In this document: one piece after another, positions 28,008 through 37,803 of the stretch
Numbering within the stretch: the first letter of the stretch is position 1
Layout: each line of letters starts with the position of its first letter
DNA from: Pontivivens nitratireducens
Lineage (GTDB): Bacteria > Pseudomonadota > Alphaproteobacteria > Rhodobacterales > Rhodobacteraceae
DNA: 64,000 nucleotides
Direction of reading: 5' to 3'
Assembly (NCBI RefSeq): GCF_014235845.1
Contig: NZ_JACJUQ010000006.1
Coordinates: forward strand, 1-64,000
The notes under the pieces: generated by a model
Seen by the model: the letters and a program-made list of their open reading frames with translations, nothing else
What the model was told of the DNA's origin: nothing
Database searches by the model: none
Translations under genes and position numbers: made by a program

Positions 28008-28791
28008 GGGAAGTCCTCTTCTTTTCGACACGCGTGGCACGTGTGAGCAGTTCGGCCGCCAAGCGCTGATATGCCAGACTGCCTGCGCTGGTTTCATCGT
28101 ATAGCAAGGCTGGCATGGCGTGCGAAGGTGCTTCAGACAGCCTGACATTCCGGGGAATCACAGTTTCAAAAACCAGATCACCCAGTGTCTGGCGCGCATC
28201 AGCAGCAACTTGATGGCACAAATTGTTGCGGCGGTCATACATTGTCAGCACAATACCTTGAATCTCAAGCGATGCATTCAACGCTGAACGAACTTCGCGT
28301 ATCGTATTCATGAGTTGACTAAGTCCTTCGAGAGCGAAGAACTCACATTGTAGCGGAACGAGTACTGTTGCCGCAGCCGACAGCGCATTCAGGGTCAGTA
28401 AGTTCAGCGCAGGCGGACAATCGATCAGAACATAGTCATACTGATCCCCCGCAGTGCGCAAACTGTCCCTGAGGCGATTTGCGCGGCTCGACTCCTTCGA
28501 AAGTGTGAGATCAACGGAGCTGAGATCCGGCGTGGCTGGAGCGATAAACAGGTTCGGGACAATAGTCGGAAGAGCAACCTCAGCGATCGGTTTACGATCA
28601 ACCAGTACATCATAGGTTGACTGCAGGCGGGCCGAATTCTCAATTCCCAACCCTGTAGAGGCATTGCCCTGCGGATCGAGATCAACCAGCAGCACCCTTT
28701 GCCCCACTGCGGCCAAAGCGGTGCCCAAGTTTATCGCGGTCGTGGTTTTACCTACGCCGCCCTTCTGATTTGCGAGAGCAATTATTTTCAT
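27994..28791 (-). CDS. parA: Chromosome partitioning ATPase ParA
   Basis: The 265-residue protein has the deviant Walker A ANQKGGVGKTTTAINL (about residues 7-22), VLLVDLDPQGNAS and DYVLIDCPPALNLL. This is the short chromosomal ParA/Soj form without an N-terminal DNA-binding domain. It forms ATP-dependent gradients on the nucleoid and moves ParB-parS complexes. It lies in the order mnmG-rsmG-parA-parB. Confidence 0.98.
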   Translation of the reverse strand: MKIIALANQKGGVGKTTTAINLGTALAAVGQRVLLVDLDPQGNASTGLGIENSARLQSTYDVLVDRKPIAEVALPTIVPNLFIAPATPDLSSVDLTLSKESSRANRLRDSLRTAGDQYDYVLIDCPPALNLLTLNALSAAATVLVPLQCEFFALEGLSQLMNTIREVRSALNASLEIQGIVLTMYDRRNNLCHQVAADARQTLGDLVFETVIPRNVRLSEAPSHAMPALLYDETSAGSLAYQRLAAELLTRATRVEKKRTSHAKT

Positions 28792-28803
28792 TTCAGGACA
28801 CTT

Positions 28804-29412
28804 TCAAATATGTTTCAGGCCCTTGATACGAAGGATGGCGCCTTCTCGGCTGGTCAAACTCTGGACTTCCTCGACATCAAAAGTCCAGTCCTTCCGCGCG
28901 ACTTCAAGCTCAAGTTTTCGGTTCGCGCCCTTCATGAACAAACATTGCCCTTCCGATGAGAGGTGCGGTTTGGCCAGGGTGAAAAGTGATGGCAAGGAAG
29001 CCAATGCTCGGGCGCTTATCACATCCGCAGATTGGGGTTCCAGTGCTTCGATGCGACGATTAGTTACCTTCGCACCCAGCTTACATTCGCGAATTACTGT
29101 GCGCATGAAAAGACATTTGCGCATATCACTCTCAACTAAAACCAGATCCTTATCAGGATATATGCACGCTACGATCAGGCCGGGGAAACCTCCACCAGAC
29201 CCAATATCCACCCATGTGTTCGAATCTTCTCCTAAATGTGCGATTTGTAGGGAATCGAGAACGTGTCGAGTCCAGACTTCAGGAATGGTATTCGGAGCAA
29301 CGAGATTAATCTTTGGATTCCATTGAATCAGCAATTCAACGTACCTATCGAAGGCTCTCATTGTTTCACGTGAAACACTCTTCTCGACTAATTCTCGCCC
29401 TGAAAAAGTCAC
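28804..29412 (-). CDS. rsmG: 16S rRNA (guanine-N7) methyltransferase RsmG
   Basis: The 202-residue protein has the SAM-binding loop [20 protein letters not shown] (about residues 67-86) and the [14 protein letters not shown]-type motif. It methylates G527 of 16S rRNA. The N-terminal coding sequence contains a complete parS site, read as part of [10 protein letters not shown], so the DNA element and the protein share bases. It overlaps mnmG by ATGA. Confidence 0.97.
   Translation of the reverse strand: MTFSGRELVEKSVSRETMRAFDRYVELLIQWNPKINLVAPNTIPEVWTRHVLDSLQIAHLGEDSNTWVDIGSGGGFPGLIVACIYPDKDLVLVESDMRKCLFMRTVIRECKLGAKVTNRRIEALEPQSADVISARALASLPSLFTLAKPHLSSEGQCLFMKGANRKLELEVARKDWTFDVEEVQSLTSREGAILRIKGLKHI
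29362..29377. promoter_or_regulatory. parS: parS site 1
   Basis: TGTTTCACGTGAAACA is an exact 16-bp match to the bacterial parS consensus and a perfect palindrome. It sits inside the 5' end of rsmG, 0.6 kb from parA and about 5.2 kb from oriC. Confidence 0.96.
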
Positions 29413-31283
29413 GCTGATTTTCGCTCAGCTCGTCGGGTCGCGGCAATGAGCAAGCCAAGTGCTGCAGGGGTCATACCCTCAATTCTCGAAGCCTGTGCAA
29501 TAGAATCTGGTCGTGTTGCCAGCAACTTGGTTTTCAGCTCGGTCGAAAGGCCAGCGATAGATTGGTACGGCAAGTCCAAGGGTAGCGATTTCTCCGCATC
29601 GCGCTTCAAAGCGGCGATATCCCGGCCCTGACGTTCAATGTAGCTCGCATAGGTCGCGTCGATTGATAGCTGAGACAGAATATCAGACGAAATCGCTGAA
29701 GATTCAGGACAAAGTTCCACTATATGGGTCGGCGTAGTTTCGCTTCGCGCCATCAAATCGAACACTGAACGGCGCTGCCCATCGCGGTTTACCTTCAAAC
29801 CGACCGCATTTGCCCGGTCGGGAGTGACCGTGTATGCTGAAAAGAGGGAGCGCGCATATGCCAATTTCGTGGCCTTCTCCTCATATTCCTCGGCGCGATC
29901 TTGGCTGATGCACCCAATTTCCATCCCGAGAGGCGTCAATCGCTGATCTGCATTATCGGCCCTCAGTGAAAGCCTGTATTCTGCCCTGGACGTGAACATC
30001 CGATATGGCTCCGCAACGCCTCGGGTTACGAGATCGTCTATCATTACTCCGATATATGCTTGAGATCGATCCAGAACGAACGGTTCAGCACCGGCCACAG
30101 ATAATGCCGCGTTCAATCCGGCAATAAGTCCCTGAGCAGCCGCTTCTTCATATCCTGTTGTACCATTGATTTGTCCGGCCAAAAACAGACCCGGGCAGTT
30201 TATGACCCTCAATGTAGAATCCAAGCCTCTTGGATCCACATAATCATACTCAATCGCATATCCCGGCTGAACAATCTCGGCGTATTCCAATCCACGCATA
30301 GATTTTACATATTGTTCCTGAATTTCGACTGGAAGTGACGTCGAAATTCCGTTCGGATATACCAAATCCGAATTCAGACCTTCTGGTTCCAGAAAAACCT
30401 GATGAGCTGATTTATCAGCAAATCGCGTGACCTTATCTTCTATGGATGGGCAATAGCGAGGACCAGGTCCGGTAATGTTGCCACTGTACATAGCTGATTT
30501 TTCGAGGTTTTCCCGAATTAATTCGTGCGTGGCTTCGTTCGTATGGGTAATTCCACATGCTATTTGAGGAGGCAGATCACCTGAGTTCAGGAACGAAAAT
30601 CTAACAGGATGCTCATCAGCCTCCTGACGTTCCAAGATTTTCCAATTAATACTCTTGCTTCTCAACCGCGGCGGAGTGCCAGTTTTCAATCGTCCAAGTG
30701 GAAGGGCCAGATTTTCAATCCGCTGAGCCAGTTTGGATGCAGACGGATCGCCCATTCTGCCACCCTGTCTGGTTACACTCCCGATATGAATCACACCTCT
30801 CAGAAAGGTTCCCGTGGTTATAACCACAGCACCAGCCGAGATTTCGCTACCATCAGCCAAGGTAACGCCTGCGATTTTACCTTTTGCGATGATTAAATCG
30901 TCAACAGCCGCCTCAATAACAGCCAAATTTGGCAAGTTATCGAATTCAGCTTGCATATGACGGCGATACAAATCCCGATCCGCTTGTGTACGTGGGCCCT
31001 GAACTGCGGGTCCTTTCCGCCTGTTCAACAACCTGAACTGTATACCTGACCGATCCGCAACACGGCCCATTACGCCATCCAATGCGTCAATCTCTCGAAC
31101 CAAATGCCCCTTACCTAGACCTCCGATGGCGGGGTTACAGGACATTTCTCCAATACGATCACGGCGATGCGTAATGAGAGCTACCTGAGATCCCATACGT
31201 TGCGCGGCGAGAGCGGCTTCGCAACCCGCATGCCCACCACCTACGATAATTACATCAAACGCATTATGTTTCACGTGAAACAA
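29409..31283 (-). CDS. mnmG: tRNA uridine-5-carboxymethylaminomethyl modification enzyme MnmG
   Basis: The 624-residue protein has the FAD loop [52 protein letters not shown] and [16 protein letters not shown], all classic for GidA/MnmG. With MnmE it builds the cmnm5 group on wobble uridines. The start lies within parS site 2. A TTG at 31283 gives MFHVKH, which I recall from relatives. A GTG four codons in (31274) has AAGG at a better distance. It is 2 bases from the mnmE stop. Confidence 0.97.
   Translation of the reverse strand: MFHVKHNAFDVIIVGGGHAGCEAALAAQRMGSQVALITHRRDRIGEMSCNPAIGGLGKGHLVREIDALDGVMGRVADRSGIQFRLLNRRKGPAVQGPRTQADRDLYRRHMQAEFDNLPNLAVIEAAVDDLIIAKGKIAGVTLADGSEISAGAVVITTGTFLRGVIHIGSVTRQGGRMGDPSASKLAQRIENLALPLGRLKTGTPPRLRSKSINWKILERQEADEHPVRFSFLNSGDLPPQIACGITHTNEATHELIRENLEKSAMYSGNITGPGPRYCPSIEDKVTRFADKSAHQVFLEPEGLNSDLVYPNGISTSLPVEIQEQYVKSMRGLEYAEIVQPGYAIEYDYVDPRGLDSTLRVINCPGLFLAGQINGTTGYEEAAAQGLIAGLNAALSVAGAEPFVLDRSQAYIGVMIDDLVTRGVAEPYRMFTSRAEYRLSLRADNADQRLTPLGMEIGCISQDRAEEYEEKATKLAYARSLFSAYTVTPDRANAVGLKVNRDGQRRSVFDLMARSETTPTHIVELCPESSAISSDILSQLSIDATYASYIERQGRDIAALKRDAEKSLPLDLPYQSIAGLSTELKTKLLATRPDSIAQASRIEGMTPAALGLLIAATRRAERKSA
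31267..31282. promoter_or_regulatory. parS: parS site 2
   Basis: A second exact TGTTTCACGTGAAACA covers the first codons of mnmG (read as FHVKH). It lies 1.9 kb from site 1 and about 3.3 kb from oriC. Confidence 0.96.
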
Positions 31284-31285
31284 CC

Positions 31286-32581
31286 TTACTTACCTATGCA
31301 AAAACTGGAGAAGATGTCCCCAAGAACATCCTCGACCCCGATTCGACCGATCAGCTGGTCCAGAGCATGTATAGCAGATCGCAGATCCTCTGCCACGAAT
31401 TCAGGTCCGCTGTAATCTTCATCAAGAGATGAAAGAGCGTTCCCCAGGTACTCCGCCCCAGCACGCATCGCGACCTGATGACGCTCTCTAATCAACAACG
31501 AAGAGCCACTGGTGAGATAATTCAGCCTGACTTCGATATCCTTTAACAAACGTTCGATACCGTACCCTGATAAGCTCGATACGCCACCTTTGCTTCCATC
31601 ATCGTCTTTACCATGTATTATCAGGTCATGAGCCTCAACCTCAATAGTATCATCGGGGCCAACCTGATCCGGTTCCAACAGAAAAATACGCATATCTGCC
31701 GAATTTGCGCGCCGCTTTGCCAGATCAATACCCATACCCTCAACCACATCACTTGTCTCTCTAAGACCGGCTGTATCGAGAAAAGTTACAGCATGGCCGG
31801 ATACATCAAGACGAGCCTCGATAACATCCCTGGTCGTGCCGGCATATTCCGATATCAACGCGACATCTCGCCGACTTAGACGATTGATCAAACTCGATTT
31901 TCCGGTGTTTGGACGTCCGACAATAGCCACTTCGAAGCCGCTGCGAATATCCGCCGCAGCTTTCGCCCCGCTAAGCTGCGATTTCATATGCCCCAGTACA
32001 CGCCCAATCAGACTGCGCACTTCAGGGTAGACATCAACCGGAACGTCCTCGTCCGCGAAATCGATCGTCGCCTCGATTAGGGCAATCGAGCGCAGCAAAT
32101 CTGCGCGCCAGGAAACAACCAGCCTGGACAGTTCACCATCCATAACCCGCAAAGCCTGTCGCCTCTGGCTTTCCGTGTCTGCATCCAGCAGGTCTGCCAA
32201 ACCCTCGACCTGAGACAAATCCAGTCGTCCGTTTTCCAGACTTCGCCGGGTAAACTCACCTGCATCAGCGATTCTTAATCCGGGCTGGTCGGAGAGTACC
32301 TTTACCAACTGAGACAAAACCGCGGGCGATCCGTGGTGATGGATTTCAACCACCGGCTCACCCGTAAAACTGCCGTGCGCATCAAAGCGGAGGATCAAGG
32401 CCTGATCTATTTTCGATCCATCACGACTATCCCGTACCCAACGCAGCGCAGAAGATCTGTGATCGGGCAACGTGCCACACAACCGCTCAGCCGTTGCATG
32501 TGCCAATGGACCGGAAATCCGTATGATTCCAACGCCTGCCCTACCAGGAGAAGTTGCAGGCGCAAAGATAGTATCCAGCAT
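31286..32581 (-). CDS. mnmE: tRNA modification GTPase MnmE
   Basis: The 431-residue protein has an N-terminal tetrahydrofolate-binding domain ([21 protein letters not shown]), a helical domain, and an inserted Ras-like G domain with [14 protein letters not shown] (about residue 218), DTAGLRET and HGKDD in the NKxD position. The C-terminus FCIGK carries the family's CxGK cysteine. With MnmG it modifies wobble uridine 34. The G4 motif deviates from the canonical NKxD, which is tolerated in part of this family. Confidence 0.97.
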   Translation of the reverse strand: MLDTIFAPATSPGRAGVGIIRISGPLAHATAERLCGTLPDHRSSALRWVRDSRDGSKIDQALILRFDAHGSFTGEPVVEIHHHGSPAVLSQLVKVLSDQPGLRIADAGEFTRRSLENGRLDLSQVEGLADLLDADTESQRRQALRVMDGELSRLVVSWRADLLRSIALIEATIDFADEDVPVDVYPEVRSLIGRVLGHMKSQLSGAKAAADIRSGFEVAIVGRPNTGKSSLINRLSRRDVALISEYAGTTRDVIEARLDVSGHAVTFLDTAGLRETSDVVEGMGIDLAKRRANSADMRIFLLEPDQVGPDDTIEVEAHDLIIHGKDDDGSKGGVSSLSGYGIERLLKDIEVRLNYLTSGSSLLIRERHQVAMRAGAEYLGNALSSLDEDYSGPEFVAEDLRSAIHALDQLIGRIGVEDVLGDIFSSFCIGK

Positions 32582-32624
32582 GTATCACACCCATAGAGTG
32601 CAATACACGCACTCTGATAAACTA

Positions 32625-33896
32625 CTAAGTATTCATGGAGTCAAAGAAGTCAGAATTGCTCTTTGTTTGCTTCAACTTACCCAGTAAGAATTCGATTGCA
32701 TCCGTTGTTCCCATAGGATTGAGAATCCGCCGCAATACAAACATCTTGGTCAAGTCGGACTTATCAACCAGAAGTTCTTCCTTACGCGTGCCCGACTTCA
32801 TGATATCGATGGCGGGGAAGACCCGTTTATCCGCAATCTTGCGATCCAGAACCAGTTCGGAGTTACCGGTTCCCTTGAACTCTTCGAAGATAACTTCATC
32901 CATACGGCTGCCCGTATCGATCAGCGCCGTCGCAATGATCGTCAGCGATCCACCTTCCTCGATGTTTCGCGCAGCACCAAAGAACCTTTTCGGTCGCTGA
33001 AGCGCGTTGGCATCGACACCGCCGGTCAGCACCTTGCCGGAGGACGGCACGACTGTATTGAAAGCCCGACCCAGACGCGTGATGGAGTCCAGCAGGATAA
33101 CAACATCCCGCTTATGCTCGACCAGGCGCTTCGCCTTTTCGATGACCATTTCGGAAACGGCGACATGGCGGGTAGCCGGCTCGTCGAAGGTCGAGGATAC
33201 GACCTCACCTTTGACCGATCTCTGCATGTCTGTAACTTCTTCTGGCCGCTCGTCGATCAACAGGACAATCAGATAGCATTCGGGGTGATTCTTCTCGATC
33301 GAATTCGCAATATTCTGCAAAATCATCGTCTTACCGGTACGTGGCGGCGCCACAATCAGGCAGCGTTGACCTTTCCCGATGGGTGAAACGAGGTCGATCA
33401 CTCTGGCGGAACGATCCTTCACAGTCGGATCCGACACCTCCATCGACAGCCGCTCATCAGGATAGAGAGGCGTCAGGTTGTCGAAGTGAACCTTGTGATT
33501 GACCTTCTCCGGATCTTCGAAGTTGATCAGCGTGACCTTCACCAGACCGAAATAATTTTCGCCATCCTTCGGCGCGCGGATCACACCGTCTACGGTATCG
33601 CCAGTGCGCAGGCTGAATTTTCGGATCTGACTGGGGGAGACGTAGATATCGTCCGGACCCGGCAGATAGTTCGCCTCGGGCGAGCGCAGGAAACCGAAGC
33701 CGTCTTGCAGCACTTCGAGCACACCATCCCCGGAAATCTCGACTCCATCCTCGGCGGTTTCCTTGAGGATCGCGAACATCATGTCGCCCTTACGCATCGT
33801 AGAGGCGTTTTCGATTTCGAGCTCTTCCGCCATCTTCAGCAGATCGGCAGGGCTCTTCGCTTTCAACTCGGCAAGCGAGAGGCGTTCAATATCCAT
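32625..33896 (-). CDS. rho: Transcription termination factor Rho
   Basis: The 423-residue protein has the Rho N-terminal helical domain, the RNA-binding cold-shock-like domain ([21 protein letters not shown] region) and the hexameric ATPase with [15 protein letters not shown] and [16 protein letters not shown]. It terminates untranslated transcripts. The start at [11 protein letters not shown] fits the usual length. In-frame starts at 33929 and 33935 would add about a dozen residues and cannot be excluded. Confidence 0.97.
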   Translation of the reverse strand: MDIERLSLAELKAKSPADLLKMAEELEIENASTMRKGDMMFAILKETAEDGVEISGDGVLEVLQDGFGFLRSPEANYLPGPDDIYVSPSQIRKFSLRTGDTVDGVIRAPKDGENYFGLVKVTLINFEDPEKVNHKVHFDNLTPLYPDERLSMEVSDPTVKDRSARVIDLVSPIGKGQRCLIVAPPRTGKTMILQNIANSIEKNHPECYLIVLLIDERPEEVTDMQRSVKGEVVSSTFDEPATRHVAVSEMVIEKAKRLVEHKRDVVILLDSITRLGRAFNTVVPSSGKVLTGGVDANALQRPKRFFGAARNIEEGGSLTIIATALIDTGSRMDEVIFEEFKGTGNSELVLDRKIADKRVFPAIDIMKSGTRKEELLVDKSDLTKMFVLRRILNPMGTTDAIEFLLGKLKQTKSNSDFFDSMNT

Positions 33897-34027
33897 CAAT
33901 TTCGGTCCGGTTATGTGATCGGTGCTCATACACACCAGATTACAGTAAGAGGAAGGGAAGCGCAGATCCCGCCCGCGCCTTTCGTCAGATATGGCGGTTA
34001 AGTCGAATATGTCAACAACATCATCGC

Positions 34028-34474
34028 TCAGAATGGTTTGACGATGACCGCAATCACGATGATCACCATCAACACAGTCGGTATTTCATTCGCGAACCGG
34101 TAGGTACGACCGGATCTGGTATTTCTGTCTTCGAGAAATTCCTTCCGCCTTCCGTTCAGCCAGGCGTGAAAACCGGTCATGATCAGTACCGCGATGAATT
34201 TTGGTAGAAACCACCATCCGAGCACGCCCGGAATCGCCGCGAGCAATATTCCAAACGTCCAGGTGGCGATCATCGCTGGCGTCATGATCACACTGTAGAG
34301 CTTCATCTCCATCATTTTGAAGGTTTCGGAGACGTCGCTCCCTGCCTCCCCACTTTCTGCGTGGTGAACGAACAGTCGCGGCAGATAGAAAATCCCTGCC
34401 ATCCAGGAGATCACGGAAATCACGTGAGCGGCTTTCAGCCATGGATAGGCGATGCCGAGCAAATCCTGAATCAT
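34028..34474 (-). CDS. hemJ: Protoporphyrinogen oxidase HemJ
   Basis: The 148-residue membrane protein has four hydrophobic segments and the conserved [20 protein letters not shown], including the histidine needed for heme binding, with PRLFVHH just after it. HemJ oxidises protoporphyrinogen IX to protoporphyrin IX. The start at 34474 has AAGGA upstream; the open frame continues 18 codons further. It borders the replication origin; hemE, often its neighbour in related genomes, is not in the window. Confidence 0.93.
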   Translation of the reverse strand: MIQDLLGIAYPWLKAAHVISVISWMAGIFYLPRLFVHHAESGEAGSDVSETFKMMEMKLYSVIMTPAMIATWTFGILLAAIPGVLGWWFLPKFIAVLIMTGFHAWLNGRRKEFLEDRNTRSGRTYRFANEIPTVLMVIIVIAVIVKPF

Positions 34475-34680
34475 GTGTCGTCCTTCCTCGCTGGTTTCCT
34501 TCTTTGCCGGAGTTCCGAGTTTAATCAAGCGGGGTCTGTGACCCTCTTAATATCAAGAAAGAGTCTAAGGATGTGGTTTGTAGAAGGGCTGTGAAAGCTG
34601 GGGATTATCGACAGACGCATTTTCTTCCACATGGTTGTTAACACGAGAATCGATTCCACCGCCTGTGCAGGTGGTGAAGC

Positions 34681-34735
34681 TGAATACGAGAAAAATTGAT
34701 AAACATTGAAATTACAGCAACTTATAAGGCAAATC
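34681..34735. other. AT-rich candidate duplex-unwinding element of oriC
   Basis: This stretch is strikingly AT-rich compared with the GC-rich surroundings (for example GAAAAATTGATAAACATTG near 34689). It lies upstream of the cluster of DnaA boxes, as expected for the segment opened at initiation. Confidence 0.6.
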
Positions 34736-34805
34736 TTCGACTTCGGTGTCACCGACTCAGATTGACTCTTTGAAATTCCCCACATCGGGGCGGAATGGCC
34801 CGATT

Positions 34806-34814
34806 TTATCCACA
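34806..34814 (+). promoter_or_regulatory. Perfect DnaA box (oriC)
   Basis: TTATCCACA, an exact match to the high-affinity DnaA box, lies about 70 bases to the right of the AT-rich stretch. Confidence 0.85.
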
Positions 34815-34941
34815 GCCCCGCGTTACAAACTGAAAAGCAGGTCCAGCCTGTGTAGCGTCTTGGGTGGAGCGCGTGTAAAACCCGCACGGTGCTTTTCTCC
34901 ACAGCGCCGCACAGATATCCTCGACAGGTATATCCACGACT

Positions 34942-34950
34942 TTATCCACA
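34942..34950 (+). promoter_or_regulatory. Perfect DnaA box (oriC, next to PPDK regulator start)
   Basis: A second exact TTATCCACA, in the same orientation, lies 7 bases before the ATG of the next gene. DnaA bound here could also affect that gene's expression. Confidence 0.85.
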
Positions 34951-34956
34951 GGATTG

Positions 34957-35784
34957 ATGGCCTTGACCGAACAAAAACGGCTTACGCTGCACCTGATTTC
35001 CGATTCCACAGGCAATACGTTGGCTTCCGCCGCGCGTGCGACTGCGGTTCGATTCGAATTTGCGGACTTCACGACCGAGGAGAACGCCTTCGTTCGCACG
35101 CGTGAGCATATTTCCCATATCGTCGAGCAGATAACTCAACCGGCTCTGATCCTGCACACGCTGTCAGATGCGACATTGCAGGACCACCTGACCAACCTGG
35201 CGATGCAGCGAGGTATCGAGGCGGTCGGCGTTCTGGACACCACGGTACAGGCGATGGCGCGTCACCTCGGCGCGCCGGCGCGTTCCCAGCCCGGACAACA
35301 GCATCGTGTCGATCACAATTATAACGAGCGCATCGCCGCCTTGGATTTCGCTATGGCGCATGACGATGGCGTGGACCCTGACAGATTGCTGGCCGCGGAT
35401 GTGATTGTCGTCGGTGTCAGTCGCAGCTCCAAGACGCCGACCTGTATCTACCTTGGCTATCAGGGCGTTCGGGCGGCCAACGTTCCCCTGGTGCTGGACG
35501 TTCCCGCGCCTCCCGGTCTGCTCGCCGCGATGGAGGCCGGGGTTCCGGTGATGGGTCTGGTCGTCAGTCCGGGTCGCCTCGCGCAGGTGCGCGCCCATCG
35601 TTTGGTGGCGCTGGATCGGGGTGGAACGCAGGGCTATGCCGATATCGACACCATAAGGTCCGAAGTCGCCGAGGCCAGATTGTTTTTCGAGCGTCACGAT
35701 ATCCCGGTGATCGACGTCAGCAGACGCTCGATCGAGGAAACCGCCGCGGCCATTCTGGTCGAGCTTAGAAAGCGTACATCATGA
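34957..35784 (+). CDS. Pyruvate, phosphate dikinase regulatory protein (DUF299 kinase/pyrophosphorylase)
   Basis: The 275-residue protein matches the bifunctional PPDK/PEP-synthase regulators. It has an N-terminal LHLISDSTGNTLASAARA and the central nucleotide-binding loop VGVSRSSKTPTCIYLGYQG (about residue 150). It phosphorylates a threonine of its target using ADP and removes the phosphate using inorganic phosphate, switching gluconeogenic flux. ATG at 34957 is preferred over the adjacent TTG at 34954. It is the first gene rightward of oriC and overlaps maf by ATGA. Confidence 0.93.
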   Translation: MALTEQKRLTLHLISDSTGNTLASAARATAVRFEFADFTTEENAFVRTREHISHIVEQITQPALILHTLSDATLQDHLTNLAMQRGIEAVGVLDTTVQAMARHLGAPARSQPGQQHRVDHNYNERIAALDFAMAHDDGVDPDRLLAADVIVVGVSRSSKTPTCIYLGYQGVRAANVPLVLDVPAPPGLLAAMEAGVPVMGLVVSPGRLAQVRAHRLVALDRGGTQGYADIDTIRSEVAEARLFFERHDIPVIDVSRRSIEETAAAILVELRKRTS

Positions 35785-36377
35785 CCCAGATCGTTCTCGC
35801 CTCAGGCTCGGTTGCGCGATCCGCGATGCTCGAACGGGCCGGCGTGGCCCACAGGATCGACGTGTCCCGCGTGGATGAGGATGCCGTGAAACGCGCCATG
35901 GCGGCCGAGGGCGCGCCCCCGCGCGACATCGCGGACAAATTGGCGGAGCTCAAGGGCCTGCGGGTTTCGGCACGCAATGGCGACGCACTGGTTCTGTCTG
36001 CGGATCAAATCCTCGTCTGCAAGGGGCAGATGTTCGACAAGCCGCGCGACACGGCAGACCTGCGTGAGCAGTTGCGGACATTGCGCGGGCAGTCCCACGA
36101 ATTGCTGTCCGCAGCCGTCATCTGCGAGGGCGGACGGCCGGTCTGGCGTCATATCGGGCGGGCCCAGCTTATCATGCGTTCCTTTTCAGACACATATCTT
36201 GAGGAATATATCGCCGAGGGCGCTGCGGGATTGCTCGACACGGTGGGCGGATACAAACTTGAGGAAAAGGGCGCGCAGCTGTTCAGCCGCGTTCAGGGGG
36301 ACTATTTCACCGTACTCGGTCTTCCCTTGCTCGAAGTTCTGGGGTTTTTACGCGCACGGGGAATATTGACGGAATGA
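35781..36377 (+). CDS. maf: Maf-type nucleoside triphosphate pyrophosphatase
   Basis: The 198-residue protein begins with the Maf signature IVLASGSVARSAMLERAGV and has VLSADQILVCKGQMFDKPRD, where the catalytic Asp lies, and GLLDTVGGYKLEEKGAQLF. It hydrolyses non-canonical or modified dNTPs. The usual SxSPRR is SGSVARSA here. It is coupled by ATGA to genes on both sides. Confidence 0.94.
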   Translation: MTQIVLASGSVARSAMLERAGVAHRIDVSRVDEDAVKRAMAAEGAPPRDIADKLAELKGLRVSARNGDALVLSADQILVCKGQMFDKPRDTADLREQLRTLRGQSHELLSAAVICEGGRPVWRHIGRAQLIMRSFSDTYLEEYIAEGAAGLLDTVGGYKLEEKGAQLFSRVQGDYFTVLGLPLLEVLGFLRARGILTE

Positions 36378-37210
36378 AGACCACATCTCCGCCACTGGCC
36401 GGTGTCGTCGGATGGCCGATCGGCTATTCGCGCTCACCTGCCTTGCATGGCCATTGGCTGAAACGCTATGGCATTGCCGGATATTACATCCCGATGGACA
36501 TCGCGCCGCAGGATTTCGAGAATGGCGTCCGCTCCCTGCCCCGCCTGGGGTTCCGGGGCATCAACGTCACCCTGCCCTACAAGCAGACGGTTCTGCCCTT
36601 GGCGGACAAGATCAGCGATCGCGCGGCCCTGATCGGTGCCGCGAACACGCTGATCTTTCGCGAGGATGGCGGCATCTACGCCGACAATACAGACGGCTAC
36701 GGATTTATCGAGAACCTGCGTCAGAACGCCCCCGGCTGGTCGGCGCGCAACGGCCCCTGTCTGGTGCTGGGCGCGGGTGGGGCGGCCCGTGGTATCGTCT
36801 CCGCCCTGATAACGGAGGGGGCGCCGGAAATACGGATCGCGAACCGTACGCGCCAGCGGGCCGAAATCCTCAAGGATCAATACGGGGCGCGGATCAATGT
36901 GATCGACTGGAACCGGGCGGCGGATGCGATGGCCGGGGCGATGACGATCATCAACACCACGTCGCTTGGCATGGCGGGCCAACCGGAGCTGAACATCAGC
37001 TTCGCCGCGGCACCTGGATCGGCCATCGCGACGGATATCGTCTATAATCCACTGGTGACCCCCTTCCTGCGTGAGGCTGCATCCGCGGGGCTGGTCACGG
37101 TGGACGGGCTGGGCATGCTGTTGCACCAGGCTGTGCCGGGATTTCGCCAATGGTTCGATCATTCGCCAGAGGTTGACGCCGCCCTTCGCCAAGCCGTGTT
37201 GGCCGCATGA
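36374..37210 (+). CDS. aroE: Shikimate dehydrogenase
   Basis: The 278-residue protein has the shikimate-binding GYSRSPALHGHWL (about residues 16-28), NVTLPYKQ with the catalytic lysine, DNTDGYGF, and the NADP loop LGAGGAARGIVSAL. It reduces 3-dehydroshikimate in aromatic amino acid synthesis. ATGA overlaps link it to maf and coaE. Confidence 0.97.
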   Translation: MKTTSPPLAGVVGWPIGYSRSPALHGHWLKRYGIAGYYIPMDIAPQDFENGVRSLPRLGFRGINVTLPYKQTVLPLADKISDRAALIGAANTLIFREDGGIYADNTDGYGFIENLRQNAPGWSARNGPCLVLGAGGAARGIVSALITEGAPEIRIANRTRQRAEILKDQYGARINVIDWNRAADAMAGAMTIINTTSLGMAGQPELNISFAAAPGSAIATDIVYNPLVTPFLREAASAGLVTVDGLGMLLHQAVPGFRQWFDHSPEVDAALRQAVLAA

Positions 37211-37803
37211 TGGCGTATAGTATCGGGCTTACCGGCTCCATCGGTATGGGCAAATCCACGACAGCCAATCTGTTCGCGGTGGAGGGCGTGCCGACCTGGG
37301 ATGCGGACGCGGTGGTTCACCGCCTTTATGCACCCGGCGGCGCGGCAGTCGCGCCGTTGCGGGCCATCGTTCCGAATGCCATTCGCGACAACGCCGTGGA
37401 TCGCGAGCTGTTGCGGCAAGCGGTTCTGGCGGATCCCTCCCTGCTCAAAAAGGTGGAGGCGACGGTCCATCCGCTCGTCGCGACAGATCGCGCGAATTTT
37501 CTCGCCACCGCCACGGCAGCGATCGTGCTGTTCGACATCCCCCTTCTGTTCGAGACGGGGCAGGCCGGTCTCTATGACAGCGTGGTCGTCGCCAGCGCCC
37601 CCGCGCCGATCCAGCACGCACGTGTCCTGGAACGTCCCGGCATGACGGAGGAGGCATTTCAGGCTATCCTTGCAAAGCAGGTGCCGGATGCGGAAAAACG
37701 GGCGCGGGCCGATTACGTGATCGACACCTCGCGCGGCATCGAGGCGGCGCGCGATCAGGTGCGGGCCGTGCTGGGCGTCATAAGGGGCAAGTTGGATGCG
37801 TGA
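37207..37803 (+). CDS. coaE: Dephospho-CoA kinase
   Basis: The 198-residue protein has the P-loop [17 protein letters not shown] (about residues 7-23), the substrate loop [14 protein letters not shown] and [12 protein letters not shown]. It carries out the last step of coenzyme A synthesis. It overlaps dnaQ by 8 bases. Confidence 0.97.
   Translation: MMAYSIGLTGSIGMGKSTTANLFAVEGVPTWDADAVVHRLYAPGGAAVAPLRAIVPNAIRDNAVDRELLRQAVLADPSLLKKVEATVHPLVATDRANFLATATAAIVLFDIPLLFETGQAGLYDSVVVASAPAPIQHARVLERPGMTEEAFQAILAKQVPDAEKRARADYVIDTSRGIEAARDQVRAVLGVIRGKLDA

Larger units (their letters stand above)
34529..34953. other. oriC: Probable chromosomal replication origin (oriC)
   Basis: This non-coding gap of about 480 bases between hemJ and the PPDK regulator contains an AT-rich stretch. 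It also has two perfect DnaA boxes and several one- or two-mismatch boxes: TTATCGACA 34605-34613, TTCCCCACA 34776-34784, TTCTCCACA 34895-34903 and ATATCCACG 34930-34938. Five GANTC sites lie at 34561, 34647, 34652, 34754 and 34764. It is flanked by divergent gene blocks and lies next to parABS, the usual position in Alphaproteobacteria. No gene is seen in it. Confidence 0.85.
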
